Below, in pieces: positions 39,318 to 45,826 of a stretch of DNA of 45,826 bases. The stretch's first letter is position 1. Each line of letters starts with the position of its first letter. This DNA comes from an uncultured Oscillospiraceae bacterium (GTDB taxonomy: Bacteria > Bacillota > Clostridia > Oscillospirales > Acutalibacteraceae). The stretch spans positions 1-45,826 of the forward strand of contig CASFCH010000022.1 of the NCBI GenBank assembly GCA_949293315.1. The letters are read 5' to 3'. The notes beneath the pieces were generated by a model. The model worked only from the letters and a program-made list of their open reading frames with translations. It made no database searches and was not told the origin of the DNA. A program made the position numbers and the translations under genes.

Positions 39318-39479
39318 TTGAAAGGCAAATCGAAAAAGCGCAGCCCGGAACTGAATAAGGCCTACATCACGCAGCCGATCAGTCAGGCCGATTCCCGGCA
39401 GGAAAAAACAGGCGTTGCCATGCCGAACGATGTGAACGTAGCGCGCAACAGGGATTGGGTCGAAGAGAACGAAAAGTGA
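39318..39479 (+). CDS. Small DUF3787-like protein (spore surface family)
   Basis: 53 residues starting with TTG 39318, with GGAAG eight bases upstream; a GTG at 39309 is possible. It reads LKGKSKKRSPELNKAYITQP and ends DVNVARNRDWVEENEK. The end motif (V..AR.WVEENEK) matches the DUF3787/CDIF630_02480-like clostridial family, linked to spores. It is on the plus strand between two minus-strand genes and is followed by a strong terminator. The 171 bp before it shows no clear promoter. Confidence 0.7.
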   Translation: MKGKSKKRSPELNKAYITQPISQADSRQEKTGVAMPNDVNVARNRDWVEENEK

Positions 39480-39554
39480 AAGGGAATCCAAGCCCGCCAT
39501 ACACGGCCGGTTCTAAGAAATTCCCCCATCTACGTAAATGCAATCACTTTGCCA

Positions 39555-39583
39555 AAAGGGCCGGGAGATTCTCCCGGCCCTTT
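39555..39583. terminator. Bidirectional terminator between the small spore-type gene and the sugar transporter gene
   Basis: A perfect 13-bp stem, AAAGGGCCGGGAG pairing with CTCCCGGCCCTTT around a 3-base loop. It can serve both converging genes. Confidence 0.92.
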
Positions 39584-39594
39584 CACTGTCATGT

Positions 39595-41205
39595 TTATTC
39601 TTTTTGATCGGAGCCATTTCCCTGTTCGGAAAGATCGGATTGCTCCTCCATCTCCTGCAGCGCGGCGTCCGTAGCCGCAGCCTCCACGGAGTCGGGGACG
39701 TTCTCCCCCTCCGCCCTGCGTCTGGCGCGGGCAGCCATGATATCCTGCATCATTTTGCGATGTCCCTTGCCGGTGATGTTATAGAAATGGATCGGGATCA
39801 GCATCAGCAGATAGCCGATCGCCGGAACGATCGTCGTCATCAGGAAGAGCGCCCAGTTCGTTTCCATATTCTGCACCTGCGACCCCTCGTCATGGGCAAT
39901 ATAATTGGTCAGCCCTAAAATCGCCAGACCGATCGAGGAGGCAAAGGTGTTTTCAATCTTGCCGGTAAAGCTCATAATGGAGAGCATAATTCCCTCCACA
40001 CGCGTACCGGTTTTCCACTCGATGTAATCGACCGTCTCGGCCTCCATCTCCTTCTGCATCAAGTTTTTAAACTCCATCGGGATGGTGGCCAGTCCGGTGA
40101 AGAGGACAACCAGAATTCCTGTAAACAGGGAGACGGGCGTATCAGGTTCCTTTGTCATCAGGCCGTGATAGGTCGTAACCGCAAAGAGGACATTGATGGC
40201 GATCGCACCCACGCAGCAGATCTGGAAAAAGCGCCTGGAGTCCGCGCGCTCCCCCAGCTTTTCGACGATCTTCGGCACCGCAAGGCCCGCAATCAGGAAA
40301 CCGGGGAATTTAATCACATCGATAAATACATTGTACTTGCGTTCGAACATCAGGTCCGCCACGAAATAGAACGAGACCTGCTCGGCCACCTTGCACAGCA
40401 GGAAAAAGATGTTCGCAAGGAAGAGCATCAGCAGCGGCCTGTTCTTGAACAGCAGGCGGAAGCATTCCTTGACAGAGGGGACATCCTCCTTGTGCTCAGC
40501 GCGCTCCCGGGTGTTCCGGTATGTAAAACGCGTCAGGAACACGATGCCGATCGCCGAAACGATTGCGGAGGTCAAATAGGCCTGCGGCGTGTGGTCGTTG
40601 AAGTACGGCAGAAGCGCTGCGCCGGCGACGAACACCTGCGGCAGCGCGCCCAGAACGGAGCGCACGATATTGCTGATGCCGAATAGCTTTGTTCGTTCAA
40701 TGCCGCTGGGCGTGATGGAAAACGCGAGCGCGCCCATCGGGATGTCAAACGCCGTATAGGTGACGTCCAGCCCGACAAACAGGATGGTCGTATAGATGAT
40801 GTTAAACACTGGCGGAGCATCCGCACTGCCCACAAAGAACAGAATCATGACAATGGAGACAAAGATAGGCGCCCACTTGATATACGGACGCATCTGACCA
40901 TCCTTGGTGCGCGTCCGGTCCACGAGCACGCCCATGATCGGATCATTGATCGCATCAAAAATCCCGCAGAAAAGGCGGATCACAGACGCGGTCCCCATGG
41001 GGTCGGACAGCTTTTTAAACAGCACATTCGTCAGGAAAAAGTTGACGTACTTGGAGCTTGTCATGCCCGTGTTCATACCCTGTGCGCCGCGGCCCACCGC
41101 ATAGGAGAGCAGCTCGCGCCAGGTGAGATAGGTCTCCTCGCCCACGTCATTTTTAATAATCTTGCTGTTTAGGAAACCCTTGAGTGAAAAACTTCGTGTT
41201 GCCAT
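39595..41205 (-). CDS. GPH/MelB-family sugar:cation symporter
   Basis: About 536 residues from ATG 41205, with GGAGGAAAG upstream. Around twelve membrane segments are visible. The motif FDAINDPIMGVLVDRTRTKD, then GQMRPYIKWAP, is the cation-binding helix and following loop of GPH transporters, and DVTYTAFDIPMGALAFSITP is also typical. The long C-terminal tail is acidic and Ala-rich (about 500-536). Substrate is probably a sugar or glycoside, not identifiable here. Confidence 0.88.
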   Translation of the reverse strand: MATRSFSLKGFLNSKIIKNDVGEETYLTWRELLSYAVGRGAQGMNTGMTSSKYVNFFLTNVLFKKLSDPMGTASVIRLFCGIFDAINDPIMGVLVDRTRTKDGQMRPYIKWAPIFVSIVMILFFVGSADAPPVFNIIYTTILFVGLDVTYTAFDIPMGALAFSITPSGIERTKLFGISNIVRSVLGALPQVFVAGAALLPYFNDHTPQAYLTSAIVSAIGIVFLTRFTYRNTRERAEHKEDVPSVKECFRLLFKNRPLLMLFLANIFFLLCKVAEQVSFYFVADLMFERKYNVFIDVIKFPGFLIAGLAVPKIVEKLGERADSRRFFQICCVGAIAINVLFAVTTYHGLMTKEPDTPVSLFTGILVVLFTGLATIPMEFKNLMQKEMEAETVDYIEWKTGTRVEGIMLSIMSFTGKIENTFASSIGLAILGLTNYIAHDEGSQVQNMETNWALFLMTTIVPAIGYLLMLIPIHFYNITGKGHRKMMQDIMAARARRRAEGENVPDSVEAAATDAALQEMEEQSDLSEQGNGSDQKE

Positions 41206-41335
41206 ATCTTTCCTCCCGTCACACAGATTCATCCGTAATGCAAAACGGCCCCATACATCCGTCCAAACTTTTCCGGCGGATCTATGGGCGTGCGCACATT
41301 CTCATGGAATGACTTCGACCTCTTGTCTACAGGAT

Positions 41336-41364
41336 ATTTTATCACAGTAAATCAGTAAATGCAA
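41336..41364 (-). promoter_or_regulatory. Promoter of the GPH transporter gene
   Basis: On the minus strand TTGCAT (41364-41359), 17-base spacer and TAAAAT (41341-41336), with TG one base before the -10 (extended -10). It lies about 130 bp upstream of the start. The rest of the 304-bp gap (41206-41509) holds the upp terminator and no visible gene. Confidence 0.7.
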
Positions 41365-41466
41365 GATCCAATTATGAGTTTTTCACTCATTTTTTATAAG
41401 GCTCCCCCTGTTTTTGGTTAAAATCATGTTAACTTGCCGGCCTTTTACACGCAACCGAGAGGATCC

Positions 41467-41492
41467 AAAAAAGGGAGGCCGACAGGCCTCCC
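41467..41492 (-). terminator. Intrinsic terminator after upp
   Basis: On the minus strand GGGAGGCC pairs with GGCCTCCC around a 4-base loop and is followed by six T, about 17 bp after the upp stop. It ends the tsaE-tsaB-rpiB-upp unit. Confidence 0.92.
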
Positions 41493-41509
41493 CCACACAG
41501 ATCCAAAAA

Positions 41510-42139
41510 CTACTTCGTACCAAAAATGCGGTCTCCCGCATCGCCCAGACCGGGGACGATATAACCGTGGTCATTGAGCTTTTCGTCCAGCGCCGCACAG
41601 AAGATGTCCACATCCGGATGCGTTTTGGACAGCTTATTCAGCCCCTCCGGCGCGGCGATGATCCCCATAAATTTAATAGACTTGGGGTGATGCTTCTTGA
41701 TCATGGTGATCGCGTCCGTCGCAGAGCCGCCTGTGGCAAGCATGGGGTCGAGAACGATGACCTCCCGCTCCTCGATATCGGATGGAAGTTTGCAGTAATA
41801 CTCCACCGGCTCGAGCGTCTGCGGATCGCGGTACAGACCAATGTGGCCCACGCGTGCAGACGGAACAAGCTCCAGCACGCCGTCCACCATCCCGAGGCCC
41901 GCGCGCAGGATCGGGACAAAGGCGAGCTTTTTACCGGAGATGACCTTGGTCCTGACGACAGAGACCGGCGTCTCGATCTCCACTTCCTTGAGCGTCAGGT
42001 CGCGGGTGGCCTCATAGCACATGAGCATGGCGATCTCCCCGACCAGCTCGCGGAACTCTTTGGAACCGGTATTCTTATCCCGCAGCAATGTCAGCTTGTG
42101 CTGGATAAGGGGGTGGTTGGTGATTGTGATATTACCCAT
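41510..42139 (-). CDS. upp: Uracil phosphoribosyltransferase
   Basis: 209 residues from ATG 42139 with AGAGGAAG upstream. [45 protein letters not shown] (PRPP loop) and the C-terminal [20 protein letters not shown], then [16 protein letters not shown], are diagnostic. It salvages uracil to UMP. Last gene of its unit. Confidence 0.98.
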   Translation of the reverse strand: MGNITITNHPLIQHKLTLLRDKNTGSKEFRELVGEIAMLMCYEATRDLTLKEVEIETPVSVVRTKVISGKKLAFVPILRAGLGMVDGVLELVPSARVGHIGLYRDPQTLEPVEYYCKLPSDIEEREVIVLDPMLATGGSATDAITMIKKHHPKSIKFMGIIAAPEGLNKLSKTHPDVDIFCAALDEKLNDHGYIVPGLGDAGDRIFGTK

Positions 42140-42175
42140 TGTCAAACTTCCTCTCTATTGATATCCGTATTTGAT

Positions 42176-42625
42176 TTAAAGCGTCCCGTCCTCGATCGCA
42201 GTGATCTGATCGACCCTGCGCTGATGGCGTCCGCCTTCAAATTCCGTATTCAGGAATACGTCCACAAGCTCCAGCGCCAGCCCCACGCCGACTACCCTGC
42301 CGCCCATGCACAGGATGTTTGCATCATTGTGCAGCCGTGTATACTTGGCGCTGAAATAATCGGAACAGCAGGCTGCGCGGATACCTTTTACTTTATTGGC
42401 CGCCATGGAGATCCCGATCCCGGTGCCGCAGCACAGGATCCCGAGGTCGCACTCCCCGGAGACGACGCCGCGCGCCGCCTGTGCGGCAATCGGCGCATAA
42501 TCTACGGATTCGCAGGAATTTGTCCCGTAATCCCTGACCTCATACCCGGCGGCGATCAGATGGTCCATGATGGCGCATTTGAGTTCATAGCCGCCGTGGT
42601 CGGCGCCCAGAGCGATTTTCTTCAT
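42176..42625 (-). CDS. rpiB: Ribose-5-phosphate isomerase B
   Basis: 149 residues. IALGADHGGYELKCAIMDHL, DYGTNSCESVDYAPIAAQAA, ILCCGTGIGISMAANKVKGI (catalytic Cys) and LHNDANILCMGGRVVG are typical. It interconverts ribose-5- and ribulose-5-phosphate, giving PRPP precursors for upp just downstream. The start overlaps the tsaB stop (ATGA). Confidence 0.97.
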   Translation of the reverse strand: MKKIALGADHGGYELKCAIMDHLIAAGYEVRDYGTNSCESVDYAPIAAQAARGVVSGECDLGILCCGTGIGISMAANKVKGIRAACCSDYFSAKYTRLHNDANILCMGGRVVGVGLALELVDVFLNTEFEGGRHQRRVDQITAIEDGTL

Positions 42626-43338
42626 TGCTGTTCCCCTTTCTGCTGTTCCTGCCGGCGCTTGAGCTCCCGCTGCGCCTGTGCCAGACGCAGATAGGCCGGG
42701 ACAAGCTCCTGCTCCGGAACAGTTTCACCATTCAGAAATTTTTGATACGCGAGCAGGGAGACGTTCCCCGCGCGCTGATAACGGAGGTTTTCAGGCGCCA
42801 GGCGGGCGCTCGGCAAATCATCCTTTAGCCTATTATAGCATAACACGGCGCCGTCGCCTACAAAAAATATATTTTTTTTGACATTTTTCAAAAACGCTCC
42901 CAGCTCTTCGATCGAAATTGCCTGATCGGGACATAGCCTGCGAAAGCCGTCGGAACAGTCAAAGGTAGCCGTATACACCTGACCGCAGCGCGCATCCATC
43001 ACCGCGCAGGCTGCGCAGTCAACGCCGTTCATCGCATAGGCGATCCCCTCCAGCGTGGACACAGGGATGCAGGGATCATTTTTCGCCGCGGCGAGCCCCT
43101 TGACAGCGGCGCATCCGATCCGCACCCCCGTAAAGGAACCGGGCCCGACAGATACGGCAAAGGCCTGAATGGACGGGAGCGGAATTTCCGCACACTTCAG
43201 CGCGGCATCCACGCAGCGCATGAGCGTGCGGCTGTGCGTGAGCGCCGTATTGGTAAATACCTCACTGAGAATTTTCCCGTCACAGCAGACGGCGGCGCTC
43301 GCCGCCCCTGCCGAGCTTTCAACTGCCAGAATATTCAT
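42622..43338 (-). CDS. tsaB: tRNA threonylcarbamoyladenosine protein TsaB
   Basis: 238 residues. MNILAVESSAGAASAAVCCD, TLMRCVDAALKCAEIPLPSI and AVSVGPGSFTGVRIGCAAVK, then GLAAAKNDPCIPVSTLEGIA, are diagnostic of TsaB (YeaZ). It supports TsaD in t6A37 formation in tRNA. The gene overlaps tsaE by 4 bp upstream and rpiB downstream. TsaD and RimI are not nearby in the window. Confidence 0.97.
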   Translation of the reverse strand: MNILAVESSAGAASAAVCCDGKILSEVFTNTALTHSRTLMRCVDAALKCAEIPLPSIQAFAVSVGPGSFTGVRIGCAAVKGLAAAKNDPCIPVSTLEGIAYAMNGVDCAACAVMDARCGQVYTATFDCSDGFRRLCPDQAISIEELGAFLKNVKKNIFFVGDGAVLCYNRLKDDLPSARLAPENLRYQRAGNVSLLAYQKFLNGETVPEQELVPAYLRLAQAQRELKRRQEQQKGEQQ

Positions 43339-43769
43339 AAAACCTCATCTTCCGTCTTTTGGGTAATTGTGATCCTGCGCGCCGTCTCCCCCAGCCGTTC
43401 AAACGTCACAAGGAGGCTGCCGGGCGGAATGGCGTTTTCGATATTTTCACTCCACTCAATAGCCAGTACGCTGCGCTGCTCCAGATAGTCAAAAAAGCCG
43501 GTGGCGTACAGATCTTCCCAGCTTCCCACGCGGTACATATCGAAATGATACAGCGGCGGATCCCCACCGTATTCGTTTACGAGCGCGAAGGTCGGGCTGG
43601 TGACGGCCGCCTCCGGAGCAAGTATGCGCGCCATCCCCCGCACAAAGGCGGTCTTCCCCATCCCAAGCCCGCCGAACATGGCGACAACGCCGCCTCCGGA
43701 GAGACCTTTGGCCACTTCTTGCCCGAGCGCTATTGTCTCCTCCTCGCTGTGGGTCTGATAGACCGCCAT
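43335..43769 (-). CDS. tsaE: tRNA threonylcarbamoyladenosine ATPase TsaE
   Basis: 144 residues from ATG 43769 (MAVYQTHSEEETIALGQEVA), preceded by AAAGGCGGTGAT; an ATG six codons upstream is possible. P-loop GGLGMGKT at 33-40, SPTFALVNEY and the LYHFDMYRVGSWEDLYATGF motif are all present. It drives the TsaB-TsaD cycle by ATP hydrolysis. Confidence 0.97.
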   Translation of the reverse strand: MAVYQTHSEEETIALGQEVAKGLSGGGVVAMFGGLGMGKTAFVRGMARILAPEAAVTSPTFALVNEYGGDPPLYHFDMYRVGSWEDLYATGFFDYLEQRSVLAIEWSENIENAIPPGSLLVTFERLGETARRITITQKTEDEVL

Positions 43770-43859
43770 CCGATCACCGCCTTTCATCAGAGATTATAAC
43801 ACGGCGCCGCGACAAATGCAAAACAATTTCACACTGTCGGGGCGGTCGCATATTTTTGC

Positions 43860-43888
43860 TTGAATTGTACGCGCCGGAAGATTATAAT
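43860..43888 (+). promoter_or_regulatory. Promoter of the FtsW/RodA gene
   Basis: TTGAAT (43860-43865), 17-base spacer, TATAAT (43883-43888), about 48 bp upstream of the TTG start. Confidence 0.8.
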
Positions 43889-43935
43889 GATAGAAAAGGC
43901 CTATTTATAAACGCTGTACATGGGAGTGTGGACCA

Positions 43936-45171
43936 TTGAAAGGGACCGTGGGCAACGCAAGCAAAAAAAAGAAAATCAGCCTTCCGAAACCGACCTGGCC
44001 CGCTGTAAAGCAGTATGTCCGCGAGACGGACAAGTGGCTGCTGCTGTTCGTGGTGGCGGCCTCTGTTCTGGGAATTCTGCTCGTCTTCAGCGCAACCTAC
44101 GCCGACCGTGGGGAGCGCCTCATCCCGCGCGATGCGCTGGTGATGATGATCGCCTTTTGCCTGGGCATTATCGCCTGCATGATCGTGTCCTCATTTGATT
44201 ATGAGATCCTCTGCAGGCTGTGGATTCTGGTGGCGATCGGTTGTTTCCTGCTGATGGTGATTACGCTGCTGTTCGGCAGAGCACTCAACCCCGAGCGCCC
44301 GGACGCCCGGTCCTGGCTGTATCTGGGCCCCATCTCCTTCCAGACCTCCGAGCTTGTCAAGGTTGGCTTTATCCTCACCTTTTCCGTCCATCTGGATCTG
44401 GTCAAGGAGGAGATCAACAAGTTTAAAAACGTGCTGCTGCTCTGCCTGCACGGCGCCATTCCCGTGCTGATGGTGATGAAGTCCGGAGACGACGGCTCCG
44501 CGCTGATCTTTCTGCTGATTTTTGGCGTGATGATGTTCGCGGCCGGTCTGCACTGGGCATACTTTGCCGCGGCGTTTTCCTGCCTTCTGATCGGGATCCC
44601 GATCCTGTGGTATACCGGAATCATTATCGACGACCATCAGAAAGCGCGTATCCTTGCCCTGATCCACCCGGAAGAGTATGCGCTCAACGAAGCCTACCAG
44701 CAAAATCAGGGGATCGTCGCGATCGGATCGGGTCAGACGGTTGGAAAGGGCTTTATGGAGGGGAATTACACCCAGAACAACCTGGTCCCCGAGAGCCAGA
44801 ATGATATGATCTTCACCGTGGCCGGTGAGGAATTCGGTTTCATCGGCGCGGCAGCCGTGGTGCTCTTGCTCGGGCTGATCATTGTAAAAATCATCCTGGT
44901 GGGGCGCCGTTCCAAGGATATGAGCGGCTATCTGATCTGTATGGGTACCGCCGGCATGATCGCCTCACAGGCCATCCTGAATATCGGAATGTGCCTGCGG
45001 GTCCTGCCCGTTATCGGAATCACCCTCCCCTTCTTCTCCGCCGGCGGATCGTCCAATGTGTGCGTCTATCTGGCGATCGGGCTGGTAATGAGCGTTTACC
45101 GCTACAATCAAAAGCGGCCCGCTGTGGACTTCCGCATCCGGCGGATCGCCACCGCCTTCAGCGAGCGGTGA
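43936..45171 (+). CDS. FtsW/RodA/SpoVE-family peptidoglycan glycosyltransferase
   Basis: 411 residues starting with TTG 43936, with GGGAG upstream. About ten membrane helices. The SEDS hallmarks are ARSWLYLGPISFQTSELVKV, YQQNQGIVAIGSGQTVGKGF, VPESQNDMIFTVAGEEFGFI and the C-terminal GITLPFFSAGGSSNVCVYLA. It polymerises lipid II at the membrane. Which of RodA, FtsW or SpoVE it is cannot be told safely; a stand-alone gene with its own promoter leans to RodA. A strong hairpin follows. Confidence 0.93.
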   Translation: MKGTVGNASKKKKISLPKPTWPAVKQYVRETDKWLLLFVVAASVLGILLVFSATYADRGERLIPRDALVMMIAFCLGIIACMIVSSFDYEILCRLWILVAIGCFLLMVITLLFGRALNPERPDARSWLYLGPISFQTSELVKVGFILTFSVHLDLVKEEINKFKNVLLLCLHGAIPVLMVMKSGDDGSALIFLLIFGVMMFAAGLHWAYFAAAFSCLLIGIPILWYTGIIIDDHQKARILALIHPEEYALNEAYQQNQGIVAIGSGQTVGKGFMEGNYTQNNLVPESQNDMIFTVAGEEFGFIGAAAVVLLLGLIIVKIILVGRRSKDMSGYLICMGTAGMIASQAILNIGMCLRVLPVIGITLPFFSAGGSSNVCVYLAIGLVMSVYRYNQKRPAVDFRIRRIATAFSER

Positions 45172-45187
45172 TTTGGACTGCAACTGC

Positions 45188-45217
45188 AAGAGCGGCGTGA
45201 AGGTTCACGCCGCTCTT
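45188..45217. terminator. Bidirectional terminator between the FtsW/RodA and gerAC-like genes
   Basis: A perfect 14-bp stem, AAGAGCGGCGTGAA with TTCACGCCGCTCTT, 2-base loop. T-rich sequence is short, but the two genes converge here. Confidence 0.85.
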
Positions 45218-45233
45218 CTCATATACTCTTTTC

Positions 45234-45826
45234 TCACGCGCTGATCTGCACGCTCTCATGTCCGCTTCTGCGCAGCTGGACCTCTACGTCCACATGCGTT
45301 GCCACGGTGGGCAGGATCTCCCGCCACCGGTCCGATACGGACTTGAAATAAGCAGTTTCCCGCATCATCATCTCCCGACCGATGCCAAATACGTCACTGC
45401 ACATTTCATGGGTCAATTTCCCGAGCAGCCAGTCACAGGACTGCTCAAAATACAGCTCCAGGCCCTGCCGGATTTTTTCAAGCTCCTCCGGCGTCAGCTC
45501 CTGCGGAGCATTCTGGATTTCATTGATATCAAAACGCAGGGAGACGGCGATATCGGCATAGGGGCTGCCATCCCGCAGCCCGACATTCTTTTTTGAGTCG
45601 CACTTTACAAAATAGAGCCCGACATTTCCGATCCCTTCCAGCGGGACATTGATCTCATTTTGTTTGATATTTCCATCGAGTACCAGCATCATCAGCGCCT
45701 CACTGCTATCCAGATAGCCGCAGATCCGGTCATCCTGCATGACGGCAACACCGGAGATCTGAACGCCCTTCGCCTCTTTCGGTTCATCGTCAACGACGGA
45801 CAGGGCCGGTGCAACCGGGTCGATGC
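45234..45826 (-). CDS. Ger(x)C family spore germination protein, C-terminal part (cut by window edge)
   Basis: The frame stays open beyond the right edge. The visible ~197 residues hold the GerAC C-terminal domain: ISGVAVMQDDRICGYLDSSE (cf. the A.F...KLVGWLD pattern), then DIAVSLRFDINEIQ, LEKIRQGLELYFEQSCDWLL and DVFGIGREMMMRE. In the germinant receptor this lipoprotein subunit sits with GerAA and GerAB in the spore inner membrane. The signal peptide and N-domain lie outside the window. Confidence 0.9.
   Translation of the reverse strand, partial: IDPVAPALSVVDDEPKEAKGVQISGVAVMQDDRICGYLDSSEALMMLVLDGNIKQNEINVPLEGIGNVGLYFVKCDSKKNVGLRDGSPYADIAVSLRFDINEIQNAPQELTPEELEKIRQGLELYFEQSCDWLLGKLTHEMCSDVFGIGREMMMRETAYFKSVSDRWREILPTVATHVDVEVQLRRSGHESVQISA

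Noticed and set aside
38439-39479. Plus-strand frame of 346 codons joined to the DUF3787-like end
   Set aside because: Only the last 53 codons look like protein; the rest is antisense to the acyl-CoA synthetase gene.

Overview
The window is a moderately GC-rich bacterial chromosome segment. About two thirds (1 to ~29982) is the right part of a temperate, siphovirus-type prophage, and the rest (~29983 to 45826) is host chromosome. The host looks like an endospore-forming member of the Clostridia, perhaps an Oscillospiraceae-like gut lineage. Supporting this are a lysine riboswitch ahead of asd-dapA-dapB, a Ger(x)C spore germination protein, a small DUF3787-like spore protein, an FtsW/RodA protein, strong AGGAGG-type ribosome sites, and several GTG and TTG starts. 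The lineage is inferred from gene content only.

Prophage layout, read leftwards from the control region. The right edge holds a tyrosine integrase and the 3' part of a tRNA gene (attR). The lysogeny control region (25.6-28.6 kb) has an S24-type repressor, a Cro-like protein, a set of five regularly built operators between two face-to-face promoters, a convergent coiled-coil/membrane gene, and a DUF4041-like/GIY-YIG protein between repressor and integrase. The leftward early operon (25.7 to 17.3 kb) has an excisionase-like protein, a pentapeptide-repeat protein, many tiny zinc-ribbon proteins, a Red-like recombination pair (Sak-type annealing protein and YqaJ nuclease), SSB, a DnaB helicase, RusA, a MazG-like protein and a sigma-like late regulator. 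The late operon (16.6 kb to the left edge) has terminase, portal, MuF-type minor capsid protein, scaffold, major capsid, head fiber, connector and minor capsid proteins, major tail protein, tail assembly proteins, tape measure, Dit and the start of the tail-tip protein. Lysis genes and the left attachment site lie outside the window.

The most interesting content is accessory genes set into the late operon. (1) The MuF protein ends in an AT-richer C-terminal domain with an HExxH zinc-metallopeptidase motif. A small zinc-ribbon gene follows with its own promoter and terminator, as expected for a phage polymorphic toxin with an immunity gene. (2) A lipoprotein plus a four-helix membrane protein, with their own promoter and two terminators, sit directly upstream of the tape measure gene. 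This suits a superinfection-exclusion moron. (3) A two-helix membrane protein gene lies between terminators next to the terminase genes. (4) The repressor/cro switch has five dyads, each with two GTAC-like half-sites exactly 12 bp apart.

Host layout: a secreted membrane-anchored protein with tgt and queA (queuosine) on the minus strand; divergently, a lysine riboswitch with asd-dapA-dapB and a stand-alone double-ACT protein; an acyl-CoA synthetase; a DUF3787-like small protein; a GPH-type sugar transporter; a tsaE-tsaB-rpiB-upp cluster; a FtsW/RodA gene; and a truncated gerAC-like gene. Start codons below were chosen from visible ribosome sites and gene overlaps. Family names come from reading the proteins, not from database searches.
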